Notes: a model not told the origin generated them from the letters alone. Positions 17,440 to 26,591 are shown, counted from the stretch's first letter. The stretch: 64,000 bases of DNA from Roseibium alexandrii DFL-11 (GCF_000158095.2 NZ_CM011002.1:3071203-3135202); one strand, 5' to 3'. Translations and numbers: made by a program.

Positions 17440-18921
17440 ATGACCCTAGCTCTGCAGCACGAACCAGTTTCAGCGAATTTGGCCGACATGCGCCTCTTGC
17501 GCTCCTTCGCATATGTCGATGGGCACTGGGTAGCAGGCGCGGACAACGCTGCTTTTGAGGTATCCGATCCGGCAACTGGAGCAGTTATCGGGGATGTTGC
17601 CCGGCTGACCGCTGGAGATAGCGCCGCTGCGGTCGACGCAGCAACGAGAGCGTTTCCGGGCTGGGCTGCGCTCTTGCCGCAAGATCGCGCGCGCATTCTG
17701 CGCCGCTGGTTCGAGCTGATCATCGAGAACAAGGAAGATCTGGCTCAGCTCATGACACTGGAGCAGGGGAAGCCTCTGTCGGAAGCACGTGGTGAGATCG
17801 ACTATGGTGCATCCTTTGTCGAGTTTTATGCAGAAGAAGCAAAACGCCCAAACATTGAAGGGATCACGTCTCATCTGCCGGATGCAGAAGTGGAACTCTG
17901 GATGGAACCGGCTGGTGTTGCCGCGCTGATCACGCCCTGGAACTTCCCGCACGCAATGATCACGCGAAAGGCTGCGGCAGCTTTGGCCGCAGGGTGCCCG
18001 GTCCTCGTTCACCCGTCGTGTGAAACACCTTACTCCGCACTCGCCTTGGCCGAGCTTGCGGAGCGGGCAGGCTTTCCGGCCGGGGTCTTCAACGTGATCA
18101 CAGGGAAACCGGAGACGATTGTATCTGCCTGGATGGACGACACCCGCGTTCGGGTCGTTTCTTTCACAGGGTCAACGGAAATCGGCCGGCTGCTCTATCG
18201 GCAAAGCGCAGACACGGTCAAAAAACTCGTTCTGGAACTTGGGGGACATGCACCTTTTCTCGTCTTCGCCGACTGCGACCTTGAGCGTGCAATTGATGAA
18301 GCGATCAAAGCGAAATTCGCAACATCCGGACAAGACTGTCTCGGCGCCAATCGGTTCTTCGTGGAACGAACCATCTACGACGCCTTCTGCCAGGGTTTCA
18401 CCGAGCGGACGGAACAGCTTTCCGTCGGACCAGGCATAAAGGATCCGGATATCGGCCCTTTGATGAACTTGGGTGCCGTCAACAAACAAGAAGCACATAT
18501 TGCCGATGCACTGAATAACGGTGCCGAAGTTTTATGTGGCGGTGGACGCCATCCTGCCGGAGACCTGTTCTTCCAACCAACCGTGTTAAAGGACGTTCCA
18601 GCCAACGCGCTCATCATGCGGGAAGAGACTTTCGGTCCGGTCGCCGCAATCTCACCGTTCGATGATGAAGACGACGTCATCGCCCGCGCGAATGCGACCG
18701 ACTACGGGCTGATCGCCTATGTTCACACCAGCGATCCCCGCCGGATCTATCGGGCGAGCCGGCAACTCCAATTCGGGATGGTCGCAATCAACCGCACCAA
18801 GGTGACCGGTGCTCCTATCCCTTTCGGCGGGATGAAGCAATCCGGCCTTGGCCGTGAAGGTGCGCGCATGGGCATGGCCGAGTTCATGGACATCAAATAC
18901 GTCTGCCGTGACTGGGCGTAA
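17440..18921 (+). CDS. doeC: Aldehyde dehydrogenase converting aspartate semialdehyde to aspartate (DoeC/Ssd type)
   Basis: 493 residues, NAD(P)-dependent aldehyde dehydrogenase. Motifs seen: LITPWNFPHAMITRK, the general base glutamate in VLELGGHAPF, and the nucleophile cysteine in SGQDCLGANRFF. The closest named families are succinate semialdehyde dehydrogenases; in ectoine clusters this enzyme is DoeC, finishing the pathway to aspartate. The start at 17440 (MTLALQHEPV) has GGAGA upstream; earlier TTG/ATG codons at 17413 and 17419 lack one. It lies 24 bases before doeD. Confidence 0.88.
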   Translation: MTLALQHEPVSANLADMRLLRSFAYVDGHWVAGADNAAFEVSDPATGAVIGDVARLTAGDSAAAVDAATRAFPGWAALLPQDRARILRRWFELIIENKEDLAQLMTLEQGKPLSEARGEIDYGASFVEFYAEEAKRPNIEGITSHLPDAEVELWMEPAGVAALITPWNFPHAMITRKAAAALAAGCPVLVHPSCETPYSALALAELAERAGFPAGVFNVITGKPETIVSAWMDDTRVRVVSFTGSTEIGRLLYRQSADTVKKLVLELGGHAPFLVFADCDLERAIDEAIKAKFATSGQDCLGANRFFVERTIYDAFCQGFTERTEQLSVGPGIKDPDIGPLMNLGAVNKQEAHIADALNNGAEVLCGGGRHPAGDLFFQPTVLKDVPANALIMREETFGPVAAISPFDDEDDVIARANATDYGLIAYVHTSDPRRIYRASRQLQFGMVAINRTKVTGAPIPFGGMKQSGLGREGARMGMAEFMDIKYVCRDWA

Positions 18922-18945
18922 AACTTCAAAGAAATGAGGACTAAG

Positions 18946-20319
18946 ATGCTGCGCAACGACACGCTTGATCAATGGGATCGTGAAAACCTCTTTCACCCCT
19001 CAACGCACCTCGCCCAACACGCGCGCGGTGAAGCGCCCAGCCGGATCGTAGAAACCGGTTCAGGGGTCTATATCGAGGATCGCAACGGCACCAAACTGCT
19101 TGATGCGTTTGCGGGACTTTACTGCGTAAACGTTGGATACGGACGATCTGAAATCTCTGATGCAATTGCGGAGCAAGCCAAGAAGCTGGCCTACTACCAT
19201 TCCTATGTCGGTCACGGCACGGAAGCCTCGATCACGTTGTCCAAGATGATCCTCGACCGTGCACCCGCCAACATGTCGAAGGTCTATTTCGGTCTGGGTG
19301 GATCCGATGCCAACGAGACCAACATCAAGCTGGTCTGGTACTACAACAATATCCTCGGTCGTCCGGAAAAGAAGAAGATCATCTCACGATGGCGCGGGTA
19401 TCATGGCTCTGGCCTGATGACAGGGTCGCTGACCGGTCTGGAGCTCTTTCACAAGAAGTTTGATCTGCCACTGGCGCAAGTCCTTCACACGGAGGCTCCT
19501 TATTATTTCCGCCGCCCCGACACAGCTATGAGCGAAGCAGACTTCGTGGCCCATTGTGCAGCAGAACTGGAAGCCATGATCGAGCGGGAAGGCCCTGAAA
19601 CAATTGCGGCTTTCATCGGCGAGCCCGCACTTGGGACCGGTGGACTTGTGCCGCCGCCGCAGGGCTATTGGGAGGCAATCCAGCCGATCTTGAAGAAACA
19701 CGATATTCTATTGATTGCCGATGAAGTGGTTACCGGGTTCGGCCGGCTTGGATCGATGTTCGGTTCCGAACACTACAATATTGAAGCTGACATCATCACG
19801 ATCGCCAAAGGCCTAACGTCTGCTTACGCGCCCTTGTCCGGATCCATTGTGTCCGACAAGGTCTGGAAAATCCTGGAGCAAGGTACGGACGAAAACGGAC
19901 CGATCGGCCACGGCTGGACCTATTCAGCGCATCCAATTGGAGCGGCCGCAGGTATCGCCAATCTGGAACTGGTGGACAGCCTTGGCCTCGTGAAGAATGC
20001 GACAGCCATGGGCACTTACATGAAGGCTGCCCTTCAAGACGCGCTCGGTGACCATCCGAATGTCGGCGATATCCGCGGCGAAGGCCTGCTCATGGCGGTC
20101 GAGCTTGTCGAAGACAGGTCTGCGCGAACTTTCTTCGACCCAGCGCGCAAGATCGGCCCGACCCTCGCCGGTGAACTCTTGAAACATGGCGTCATTTCCC
20201 GAGCCATGCCGCAAGGCGACATTCTCGGGTTTGCGCCACCACTCTGCATAAATCAGGCGGAGATCGACACCGTCGTGCGTGCAACCAAGGCGGCTATAGA
20301 CGCCGTGCTTCCAGACTGA
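18946..20319 (+). CDS. doeD: L-2,4-diaminobutyrate transaminase (ectoine degradation)
   Basis: 457 residues, class III PLP aminotransferase. Family segments include SDANETNIKLVWYY, ADEVVTGFGRLG and the PLP lysine in IITIAKGLTSAYAPLSG. It converts diaminobutyrate, released by DoeB, to aspartate semialdehyde for DoeC. The start at 18946 (MLRNDTLDQW) follows GAGGAC; the ATG at 18934 is too close to its own ribosome site. The gene ends 18 bases before a strong stem-loop that separates it from the convergent binding-protein gene. Omega-amino acid:pyruvate transaminases are close relatives. Confidence 0.88.
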   Translation: MLRNDTLDQWDRENLFHPSTHLAQHARGEAPSRIVETGSGVYIEDRNGTKLLDAFAGLYCVNVGYGRSEISDAIAEQAKKLAYYHSYVGHGTEASITLSKMILDRAPANMSKVYFGLGGSDANETNIKLVWYYNNILGRPEKKKIISRWRGYHGSGLMTGSLTGLELFHKKFDLPLAQVLHTEAPYYFRRPDTAMSEADFVAHCAAELEAMIEREGPETIAAFIGEPALGTGGLVPPPQGYWEAIQPILKKHDILLIADEVVTGFGRLGSMFGSEHYNIEADIITIAKGLTSAYAPLSGSIVSDKVWKILEQGTDENGPIGHGWTYSAHPIGAAAGIANLELVDSLGLVKNATAMGTYMKAALQDALGDHPNVGDIRGEGLLMAVELVEDRSARTFFDPARKIGPTLAGELLKHGVISRAMPQGDILGFAPPLCINQAEIDTVVRATKAAIDAVLPD

Positions 20320-20337
20320 TCAAACTGGAACCAAGAG

Positions 20338-20366
20338 AAGCCAGGCTGCACCGTACAGCCTGGCTT
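20338..20366. terminator. Stem-loop between convergent doeD and the ABC binding-protein gene
   Basis: AAGCCAGGCTG (20338-20348) and CAGCCTGGCTT (20356-20366) pair perfectly over 11 bp with a 7-base loop. There is only a short T run on either side, but the symmetric placement between two convergent genes suggests a bidirectional terminator. Confidence 0.6.
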
Positions 20367-20388
20367 CGAACTTTGCATTTAGAAGACT

Positions 20389-21645
20389 TTACTTCTTCAA
20401 GGATGCAATGAACGCATCCACTTCGGTCAGGGACAGATATTCAACTTCTTCCGTTCCGCTGTCGGTGAATTTCCAGACGACTGCCGGTGCGGACACGTCC
20501 CCGTTAGCATCAAAGCGGACATTCCCAGTCGCGCCCTGGTACATCACCGTGCCCCCCTCCGCGAGCGTGGTTTTTGCGGCCTTGAACCCGGCAATGTCGG
20601 CAGTGATCGCTGTCCCATTCGGATCTGTCACCTTGGTTACCGCGGCAGCGATGTCAGCACCTGAGGCATCCTTGCCGGCCGCTTCCATCGCAAGCAAGGC
20701 AATCATTGCTGCGTCATAGCTGTTTGCCAGACCTGGGCCGTTCGGCTGTGATCCAAATTTCGCTTCATAAGCTGCCTTGAAAGCATCCGCGCTCTCGACC
20801 CGCGGTGAAGCGGTATCGGTGCCAAACGCGTTTCCGAGGTATTGCAGGCCGACGCTGTCGCGGAACTCATCGGATTTAAGGGAGTTCGCAAGGATCATAT
20901 TCTGTGTTCCACCAAGCGAAATCCACTCGCGAACAGCCGACTTGCCTTCTGTTGGATACAAAGCGAGGTAAAGCGCATCCGGCTGGCTCGTCAGAGCTTC
21001 AGTGACTTCAGCACGGTAAGATGGCTGTGCGTCATTGATTGCAACATTCGCGGTTACTTCAACGCCTGCGGCTGCGAAGTCTGCTGCGATCAGACGGGAC
21101 ATGTCCTGACCCCAGTCATCGTTCTTGTAGAGGATGGCCACAGACTTCCAGCCCTTATCTGCAGCCACCTTCGCTCCCATGGCGGATTGCACGCCAGTTG
21201 TTGCAAAGGTCCGGAACCAGAGCCCGTTGGTCTTGCCTTCCTCAGACAGCTTGGTAAAGGCCGTTGATGAGGAGCAGCAGGACATCTGCATGACACCGCT
21301 CGGCACCGTGACCGAGGTCAGGATCGGCATGGAAACACCAGAGGAGACGGCACCGAGCAGAACCTTGACGCCTTCCAGATCAACGAGCGCTTTCGCTGCG
21401 TCGACGCCAACCTTTGGGTCCACTTGGGTGTCCCGCAACACCATCTCGATGGAACAGCCGCCGGCGCCGCCGGCTTCATTGACCTGATCCACAGCAAATT
21501 GCGCCACTTCGGCAATTGGCCGTCCCCAGTCGACGGATGTCGGCAGTGCGGCGCCGATTTTTGTGGTGCAGTCCTGAGCCTGAACGCCGGTACTCAGCGT
21601 CGTCATGCCCGCGGCGACTGCGGCAAAAACTAGTGCTTTTTTCAT
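20389..21645 (-). CDS. Branched-chain amino acid-type ABC transporter, substrate-binding protein
   Basis: 418 residues, periplasmic type I (Peripla_BP_6/LivJ) binding protein. The signal peptide MKKALVFAAVAAGMTTLSTG ends near VQAQ. The mature start contains KIGAALPTSVDWGRPIAEVA, and a receptor-family core is visible (VAILYKNDDWGQDMSRL). The start at 21645 overlaps the permease stop as ATGA. It is the last gene of a seven-gene run, whereas the binding protein is often first. The ligand is unknown: it could be an amino acid, an amide or another small nitrogen compound. It stands next to the transporter-less ectoine genes, but transcript structure ties it to the aldo/keto reductase module. Confidence 0.85.
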   Translation of the reverse strand: MKKALVFAAVAAGMTTLSTGVQAQDCTTKIGAALPTSVDWGRPIAEVAQFAVDQVNEAGGAGGCSIEMVLRDTQVDPKVGVDAAKALVDLEGVKVLLGAVSSGVSMPILTSVTVPSGVMQMSCCSSSTAFTKLSEEGKTNGLWFRTFATTGVQSAMGAKVAADKGWKSVAILYKNDDWGQDMSRLIAADFAAAGVEVTANVAINDAQPSYRAEVTEALTSQPDALYLALYPTEGKSAVREWISLGGTQNMILANSLKSDEFRDSVGLQYLGNAFGTDTASPRVESADAFKAAYEAKFGSQPNGPGLANSYDAAMIALLAMEAAGKDASGADIAAAVTKVTDPNGTAITADIAGFKAAKTTLAEGGTVMYQGATGNVRFDANGDVSAPAVVWKFTDSGTEEVEYLSLTEVDAFIASLKK

Positions 21646-22622
21646 GTTAGTCCCTCTGCTTGTGTCTTTCCCCGGCTTCCTCCTCCGGGTTGCGAAACGA
21701 CCAGCCGCTCGGGGAACAGACCTTGTGGTCTCCAAAGCAGCATGCCGACGATCACCATGCCGATCAGAACGAACTGGATCGAGCCGGTGTAAAGTTGAAC
21801 CTCAACGGGTGCAAAGCGGGACAGGGCCCAGCCTGAGAACGTCCAGGAACCCCAAATCAAAAACGCTCCTGCCATTGCCCCCTTGTTGTTACCGGCTCCG
21901 CCAACAATCAGCATCGCCCAGATCTGAAACGTCAGAATGGGCAAAACATCTTGCGGGCTGACAAAGGCATAAAATGTTCCATAGAGCGAACCGGCCAGTC
22001 CGATAATCACGGATCCGGTGACGAAGGCTGCAAGCCTCACCTTGTCGGGTGACTTGCCGAGAGACCGGGCTGCGGTTTCATCCTCCCGGATTGCACGGAG
22101 CAACCGTCCGAAGGGGGAGACCGTAAGGCGTTCCAGAAAAACATAGACGAGGACGAGACAAATCAGAACGGCGATGAGGAACACCAAATTGTAGGTGAAC
22201 CCACTGCCGATAAGGCTTTGAAGGGGCCGTTCGAACCCTCTGATCCCCTGAGCACCACCTGTAACGGCAGTTGCGTTGCGCATGACATTTTCAAAGGCAA
22301 CGGCCACCCCGAACGTCGCAATCGCCAAGTAATCATGCCGGAGGCGCAAGGTTAGTTTGCCGACCACCCAAGCCAACACACCGGCGAAGATCATGCCACC
22401 TAGGAGCGCGAGCGGATAAAAGAGGTCGAAACCGCCCAGATGCCCATCTTGAGGCGTTCCACCGAGGATCAGTGTTCCGTAGGCCCCTGCCCCGAAGGAC
22501 GCAACAACACCGCCGTTGAACAGGCCCGTGTTGCCCCACTGAAGGTTCAATCCCAAAACAGCAATCGCGAGGATCGCGGCGACGGTTGAAAAAAACACCA
22601 GATAGGAAATGACGCCGATCAT
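21642..22622 (-). CDS. livM: Branched-chain amino acid-type ABC transporter permease (LivM type)
   Basis: 326 residues, hydrophobic throughout, LivM family. Recognisable segments are LGLNLQWGNTGLFNGG near residue 25 and LRLRHDYLAIATFGVAVAFE. The cytoplasmic coupling region reads LRAIREDETAARSLGKSPDK. About eight to ten membrane segments are expected. Start and stop overlap the neighbouring livH and binding-protein genes by ATGA junctions, so translation is coupled. It forms the transmembrane channel with LivH. The symbol denotes family; leucine transport is not claimed. Confidence 0.87.
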   Translation of the reverse strand: MIGVISYLVFFSTVAAILAIAVLGLNLQWGNTGLFNGGVVASFGAGAYGTLILGGTPQDGHLGGFDLFYPLALLGGMIFAGVLAWVVGKLTLRLRHDYLAIATFGVAVAFENVMRNATAVTGGAQGIRGFERPLQSLIGSGFTYNLVFLIAVLICLVLVYVFLERLTVSPFGRLLRAIREDETAARSLGKSPDKVRLAAFVTGSVIIGLAGSLYGTFYAFVSPQDVLPILTFQIWAMLIVGGAGNNKGAMAGAFLIWGSWTFSGWALSRFAPVEVQLYTGSIQFVLIGMVIVGMLLWRPQGLFPERLVVSQPGGGSRGKTQAEGLT

Positions 22623-23533
22623 GCCCGCGCCTCCCCGAACAAACCGTTCGGACGCACCAAAAGGACCGCCAAGATCATCAGGAAGGGCACCGACGGGCTG
22701 TAACCAGATGGCAAAATAACGAGAGCAAGGTTTGATGCTATGCCGACAATGAACCCTCCAAGCACCGCGCCATATACGCTGCCGATCCCACCGACGATGG
22801 TCGCAGCAAAGATCGGCAGTACGAGGTCCCGGCCCATGACAGGCGTGATCTGGTAGCTCAGGCCATAGAAGATCCCGGCAACCGCACCGAGGCCGCCGCC
22901 AATAATCCAGACAGCCGCGATCATGCGTTTCAGATTGACCCCATGCACCTGAGCAAGGCTTGGATTTTCAGCAACCGCCCGCAGGGAAAAGCCGAATGTT
23001 GTCCGCGACAAGACAAGGTGCAGCGCAAACATCAGGATCAATGCCGCGATCAGCACGAAGACCTGATCCGGTTTGACGAGAAGCAACGGATCGCGCGATA
23101 GGATCATCGCGAAGGCTATGTCCCCGGAATAGAGCTCCGCCGACAGGCCAAACACCAGACCGATGATGTTGCGGATAATGAGCGCCATGCCAAAGGATGC
23201 AAACACCATGGACAGCTCTTCACCCTTTTGCCGCACCCGCTGAAAAATGAACCGGTCGATCAAGACTGCGGACAGTCCGGTGATTGCCATCGACAAGACG
23301 ATCGAAATAGCAAGCGCGCCTGTCATGGACAGCGGCCCGATTTTGGCGGCCAATACCGGCAAGAGGCTTTCAAACACCTTGTCAAAAACCAATGCGCAGT
23401 AAGCGCCGATCGACAAAAGCTCCGCATGGGAGAAGTTCGCAAAGCGCAGGATATGCATGGCCATTGTCAAACCAATCGCGCCGAGCGACAGGAACGATCC
23501 GACCAAGATACCGTCGACGAGATGCTGAATCAT
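22619..23533 (-). CDS. livH: Branched-chain amino acid-type ABC transporter permease (LivH type)
   Basis: 304 residues, LivH family membrane protein. Segments seen include GAIGLTMAMHILRFANFSHA (the family N-terminal signature) and the coupling loop LRAVAENPSLAQVHGVNLKR. It overlaps livF upstream and livM downstream by ATGA junctions. It partners LivM in the inner membrane; energy comes from the LivF/LivG ATPases encoded just upstream. Substrate specificity cannot be read from the sequence. Confidence 0.87.
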   Translation of the reverse strand: MIQHLVDGILVGSFLSLGAIGLTMAMHILRFANFSHAELLSIGAYCALVFDKVFESLLPVLAAKIGPLSMTGALAISIVLSMAITGLSAVLIDRFIFQRVRQKGEELSMVFASFGMALIIRNIIGLVFGLSAELYSGDIAFAMILSRDPLLLVKPDQVFVLIAALILMFALHLVLSRTTFGFSLRAVAENPSLAQVHGVNLKRMIAAVWIIGGGLGAVAGIFYGLSYQITPVMGRDLVLPIFAATIVGGIGSVYGAVLGGFIVGIASNLALVILPSGYSPSVPFLMILAVLLVRPNGLFGEARA

Positions 23534-24258
23534 GCCGGTACCCGCCTTTCACCGCCCAGATAGATCCGGCCGAGAGCCGGATCCTGTAGGAGATCCGTTG
23601 CGAGCCCGTCGATCTGGTTTCGGCCTTCGGCGAGCACATAACAATGATCGGCCCGCTTGAGAGCTTGTTTGACGTTCTGCTCAACCAGTAAAATGGTCAC
23701 ACCGAAGCCGGTGAGTTGCTTGGCATGATCGAGCACCTCTTCGGCAGCTTTTGGCGAGAGGCCGGCCGATGGTTCGTCCATCAGGATCAAAACTGGATCT
23801 GCTGCTAAAGCCATAGCGACGGCTAGAAATTGACGTTGCCCACCGGACAAAGATCCCGCCTTGTCCCGTTGCTTGTCTGCAAGAACCGGGAAACGCTCAT
23901 AGAGGTCTGAGAGCCTTTCCGAAGCGTGCGCGTGCCGTTGCAAAGCCAGATCAAGGTTCTGGCGGATTGTCAGCGTCCTGAACACATTGTCCGTTTGCGG
24001 AACATAGGCGATGCCCGCGCTCGTCATACGATCTGGGGAAAGGCCCGTGATGTCTTGACCGTTGGCCGTGATACTTCCCCTGGAAACCGGCAAAAGGCCG
24101 ATAACTGCCTTGATCAAGGTCGACTTACCGGCCCCGTTGGGGCCGATAATGACCGTTAGTTTTTCCCGTTCGGCGGTCACGGACACATCCCGCAAAATCG
24201 GCAAGTCCGGAACATAGCCGGCAGTCACGTTATCAACGGAAAGCACCGCATCAGGCAT
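23530..24258 (-). CDS. livF: Branched-chain amino acid-type ABC transporter ATPase (LivF type)
   Basis: 242 residues. Walker A is IGPNGAGKST, the signature is LSGGQRQFLA, and Walker B is LILMDEPSAGLSP. It has the short LivF form. The start at 24258 (MPDAVLSVDN) lies inside the end of livG with an 8-base overlap; the longer open frame upstream is rejected. It works as a heterodimer with LivG on the LivHM permeases. Confidence 0.9.
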   Translation of the reverse strand: MPDAVLSVDNVTAGYVPDLPILRDVSVTAEREKLTVIIGPNGAGKSTLIKAVIGLLPVSRGSITANGQDITGLSPDRMTSAGIAYVPQTDNVFRTLTIRQNLDLALQRHAHASERLSDLYERFPVLADKQRDKAGSLSGGQRQFLAVAMALAADPVLILMDEPSAGLSPKAAEEVLDHAKQLTGFGVTILLVEQNVKQALKRADHCYVLAEGRNQIDGLATDLLQDPALGRIYLGGERRVPA

Positions 24259-25024
24259 CGACCGGCGCTCCAAGATATGCTTCCAAAAGAACAGGATTGG
24301 ACTGAGCTTCTTCCGCTGAGCCTTCAAAGACCACCCGACCCTCGGCAAGGGCGATGACCGGATCACAGTGGCGCATCACGAAATCCATGTCGTGTTCAAT
24401 AATGAGGAAGGTTTTTCCGGACCGGTTGAGCTCTTCGATCTTGCCGATCAGAACTTCCGTAAGTGCAGGGTTCACACCTGCAGCCGGTTCGTCCAAGAGG
24501 ATCAGTTTTGGATCGCCCATCAGGACACGGGCCAATTCCAGCAGCTTCATCTGACCGCCCGATATCTTGCCGGCTGGCTGGTCCGCAAGCGGACGGAGTG
24601 TCACGAAGTCTAGCACCTCGAGGGCGCGCTTTCGAATGGTGGATTCCTCCTGGCGGATCCTAGCACGGCCAAAAACCGGAGCCAGCAGCCCCTCCCCGCT
24701 CTGATCCAGCGGCGCAAGCATGACATTTTCCAGAACGCTCATGCGCTTGAATGGGCGCGGGATCTGAAAGGTCCGGCCAAGACCGGCGGCGAAACGGCGT
24801 TCCGGTGCAAGGCTCGAAATGTCCTTACCATCAAACACCACCCGGCCGGCACTTGGCATCAGATCCCCGGCGACGACGTTGAAAAGTGTCGACTTACCGG
24901 CCCCATTCGGACCAATAAGGCCGGTGATCGAGCCGCTCCGGATATCCAGCGACACCCCATCCACGGCGAGGAAATCGCCGAAGGCGCGTGAGACATCCAG
25001 CAGTCTTAGGATCGGCTCACCCAT
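24251..25024 (-). CDS. livG: Branched-chain amino acid-type ABC transporter ATPase (LivG type)
   Basis: 257 residues. Walker A is IGPNGAGKST, the signature region is KISGGQMKLLELARVLM, and Walker B is LILLDEPAAGVNP. The C-terminal extension typical of LivG (FVMRHCDPVIALAEGRVVFEG) is present. The start at 25024 (MGEPILRLL) overlaps the end of the aldo/keto reductase gene by 8 bases, tying the transporter to the enzyme. This coupling is the main reason to think the imported compound is a substrate of the neighbouring enzymes. Confidence 0.9.
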   Translation of the reverse strand: MGEPILRLLDVSRAFGDFLAVDGVSLDIRSGSITGLIGPNGAGKSTLFNVVAGDLMPSAGRVVFDGKDISSLAPERRFAAGLGRTFQIPRPFKRMSVLENVMLAPLDQSGEGLLAPVFGRARIRQEESTIRKRALEVLDFVTLRPLADQPAGKISGGQMKLLELARVLMGDPKLILLDEPAAGVNPALTEVLIGKIEELNRSGKTFLIIEHDMDFVMRHCDPVIALAEGRVVFEGSAEEAQSNPVLLEAYLGAPVDA

Positions 25025-26099
25025 TGACCGCCCCCAACACGGCATCGTCCGGACGGGTGTTGAGATTGTATTTCATGATCCGGCCATGACGCCCGTTCCG
25101 GTCTCGTTCCAGCCCAAACACGTCACCTTGTGGGCCCGGCGCCGTTTGTAGCAGTGCGGCAATGCGCGAGAGATCCTCTGCATCAAGCTCAAATTGGAAA
25201 ACTTCCAGGGTTTTCGGCAAGTGGCGGGCATACCGGGCACCAACAATGGCAGCGACAACCTGGGGCTGCTGCAAAACCCAGCGGGTCGCAACTGAGCTCA
25301 AGGACACACTGTGCCGGCGCCCAATGTCATTCAGCAATAGAAGCAGGGTTTGAAACCGGTCCCAGGTTCCGAATTCATCAATTATGAGGCGGTATTTGAT
25401 CAGGGAGCGGTTTTCGAATTGAAAGCCAGGGTCCGGTTTTCCAAGCCAATTTTCAGTCAAGAACCCGCCGGCCAGCGTGCCGTAGCACAAAAGCTGGACA
25501 TCATGAGCTGCTCCCCATGGCGCCAGGATCTTGGCAGCGCGGCGGTCCAGAACAGAATACTGCACCTGTGTAGAGACCAGATCGATCCCGGCATCCAGAT
25601 AAGGCGCGGTTTCCTTCACATCCCAGTTGGTGACGCCAAGATGGGCGATCTTGCCCTTTTCCTGACAACGCTTCAGCGTCTCCATCGCCGTGACAGGCGC
25701 GCCAATCGAAGTATCCCACCAGTAGAACTGCACCAGATGCAAACGGTCGATTTGCAGGCGCTGGAGCGAGCGGTCGACAATGGCTTCCACCTCGTCTGCT
25801 GTAAGTTCGGAAAGCCTCGCCAGATCCGGCACCAGTTTGGTATGCACCTGCACCCGGTCAGCGACCTCTGCCCCACGCCGCTCGCGGACGTCAGAGATGA
25901 AGCTGCCGATCATCTCTTCTACGCCGGTGTAAATGTCTGCGCAGTCGAAGGATGTGATCCCAGCGTCAAGAAAAGCTTCCATATCAGCAATGGCTGCGGA
26001 TGAATCAACCGGCCCATGATCGCCAGCAAGTTGCCATCCACCTTTGATGACGCGGGAGATGGCATACCCTGGCCGGAGGTCTGAGGTTTCAGCTGTCAT
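25017..26099 (-). CDS. Aldo/keto reductase-like protein lacking the catalytic histidine
   Basis: 360 residues with the aldo/keto reductase barrel pattern. Tetrad residues D52 and Y57 (FDCADIYTG) and K88 (VHTKLVPD) are present. The position normally held by histidine is tyrosine: LVQFYWW (Y126), where the paralogue at 27281 has LLQFHWW. The change may alter or abolish carbonyl reduction, as seen in other tetrad variants. It is coupled to a TIGR04076-type gene upstream (ATGA overlap) and to livG downstream. The C-terminus ends MKYNLNTRPDDAVLGAVNG. Substrate unknown. Confidence 0.85.
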   Translation of the reverse strand: MTAETSDLRPGYAISRVIKGGWQLAGDHGPVDSSAAIADMEAFLDAGITSFDCADIYTGVEEMIGSFISDVRERRGAEVADRVQVHTKLVPDLARLSELTADEVEAIVDRSLQRLQIDRLHLVQFYWWDTSIGAPVTAMETLKRCQEKGKIAHLGVTNWDVKETAPYLDAGIDLVSTQVQYSVLDRRAAKILAPWGAAHDVQLLCYGTLAGGFLTENWLGKPDPGFQFENRSLIKYRLIIDEFGTWDRFQTLLLLLNDIGRRHSVSLSSVATRWVLQQPQVVAAIVGARYARHLPKTLEVFQFELDAEDLSRIAALLQTAPGPQGDVFGLERDRNGRHGRIMKYNLNTRPDDAVLGAVNG

Positions 26100-26506
26100 T
26101 CCGCCTCGTCCTTCTGCCAGTAAGGTGTGCTACGCTGATCCGGCAATCCGGTTGTCTCAGAGTGACTGAACCAGCGCTTTTTCGTCCGTGTAATCCGGAA
26201 CCGCCCGCCGCAATGCGGATCTGGACAGGCAACTTCCGCGTCCGTGCTCATCCAATCGTTTGAACTTGTCGGTCGTTGTTTGGCAGGAAGGAGAGGCAAA
26301 ACGGCAGCAAGCGCGTACATTGACACCCGCTGCCCCGCGTGGAAGACCAGCGCTTCACCCTCGACGGTGAAACTCTCGCCTTCGACATGCCGACACACCG
26401 GTGTTCGACCGTCCAGAACCGTCTCGACTTTCAAGTCATAAAGCCAGAAGCCGTCGCCAGCCTCTGCCGCTGCCACACGGTCTGACCCGTCAAAATCTTC
26501 CGCCAC
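26096..26506 (-). CDS. TIGR04076-like small protein
   Basis: About 136 residues with a GTG start at 26506 (V-A-E-D-F), chosen because GGGGAG lies four bases upstream and because longer frames run into the divergent gntR promoter. The start is uncertain; GTG at 26518 is possible. Visible pattern: LYDLKVETVLDG, a cysteine in TPVCRHVEGESF, and a C-terminal CPDPHCGGRFRITRTKKRW. This resembles the TIGR04076 family of small cysteine-containing proteins of unknown function. It is the first gene of the operon leading through the aldo/keto reductase to the Liv-type transporter, and overlaps the next gene by ATGA. Confidence 0.6.
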   Translation of the reverse strand: MAEDFDGSDRVAAAEAGDGFWLYDLKVETVLDGRTPVCRHVEGESFTVEGEALVFHAGQRVSMYALAAVLPLLPAKQRPTSSNDWMSTDAEVACPDPHCGGRFRITRTKKRWFSHSETTGLPDQRSTPYWQKDEAE

Positions 26507-26579
26507 CGCGCTCCCCACTTTTTTGTTTTGGCGCCTTGCTTGTGATCTGTGATATTTTATACCATGTCTCAAAACCGGA

Positions 26580-26591
26580 TTGTCAAGACAA
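26580..26591. promoter_or_regulatory. Dyad in the divergent promoter, candidate GntR operator
   Basis: TTGTC-AA-GACAA is a perfect 5-bp inverted repeat with a two-base centre, lying 27 bases upstream of the gntR start and in the only intergenic space between the two divergent transcripts. FadR-subfamily GntR regulators bind short dyads of this size. Binding by the adjacent GntR protein is inference. Confidence 0.45.
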
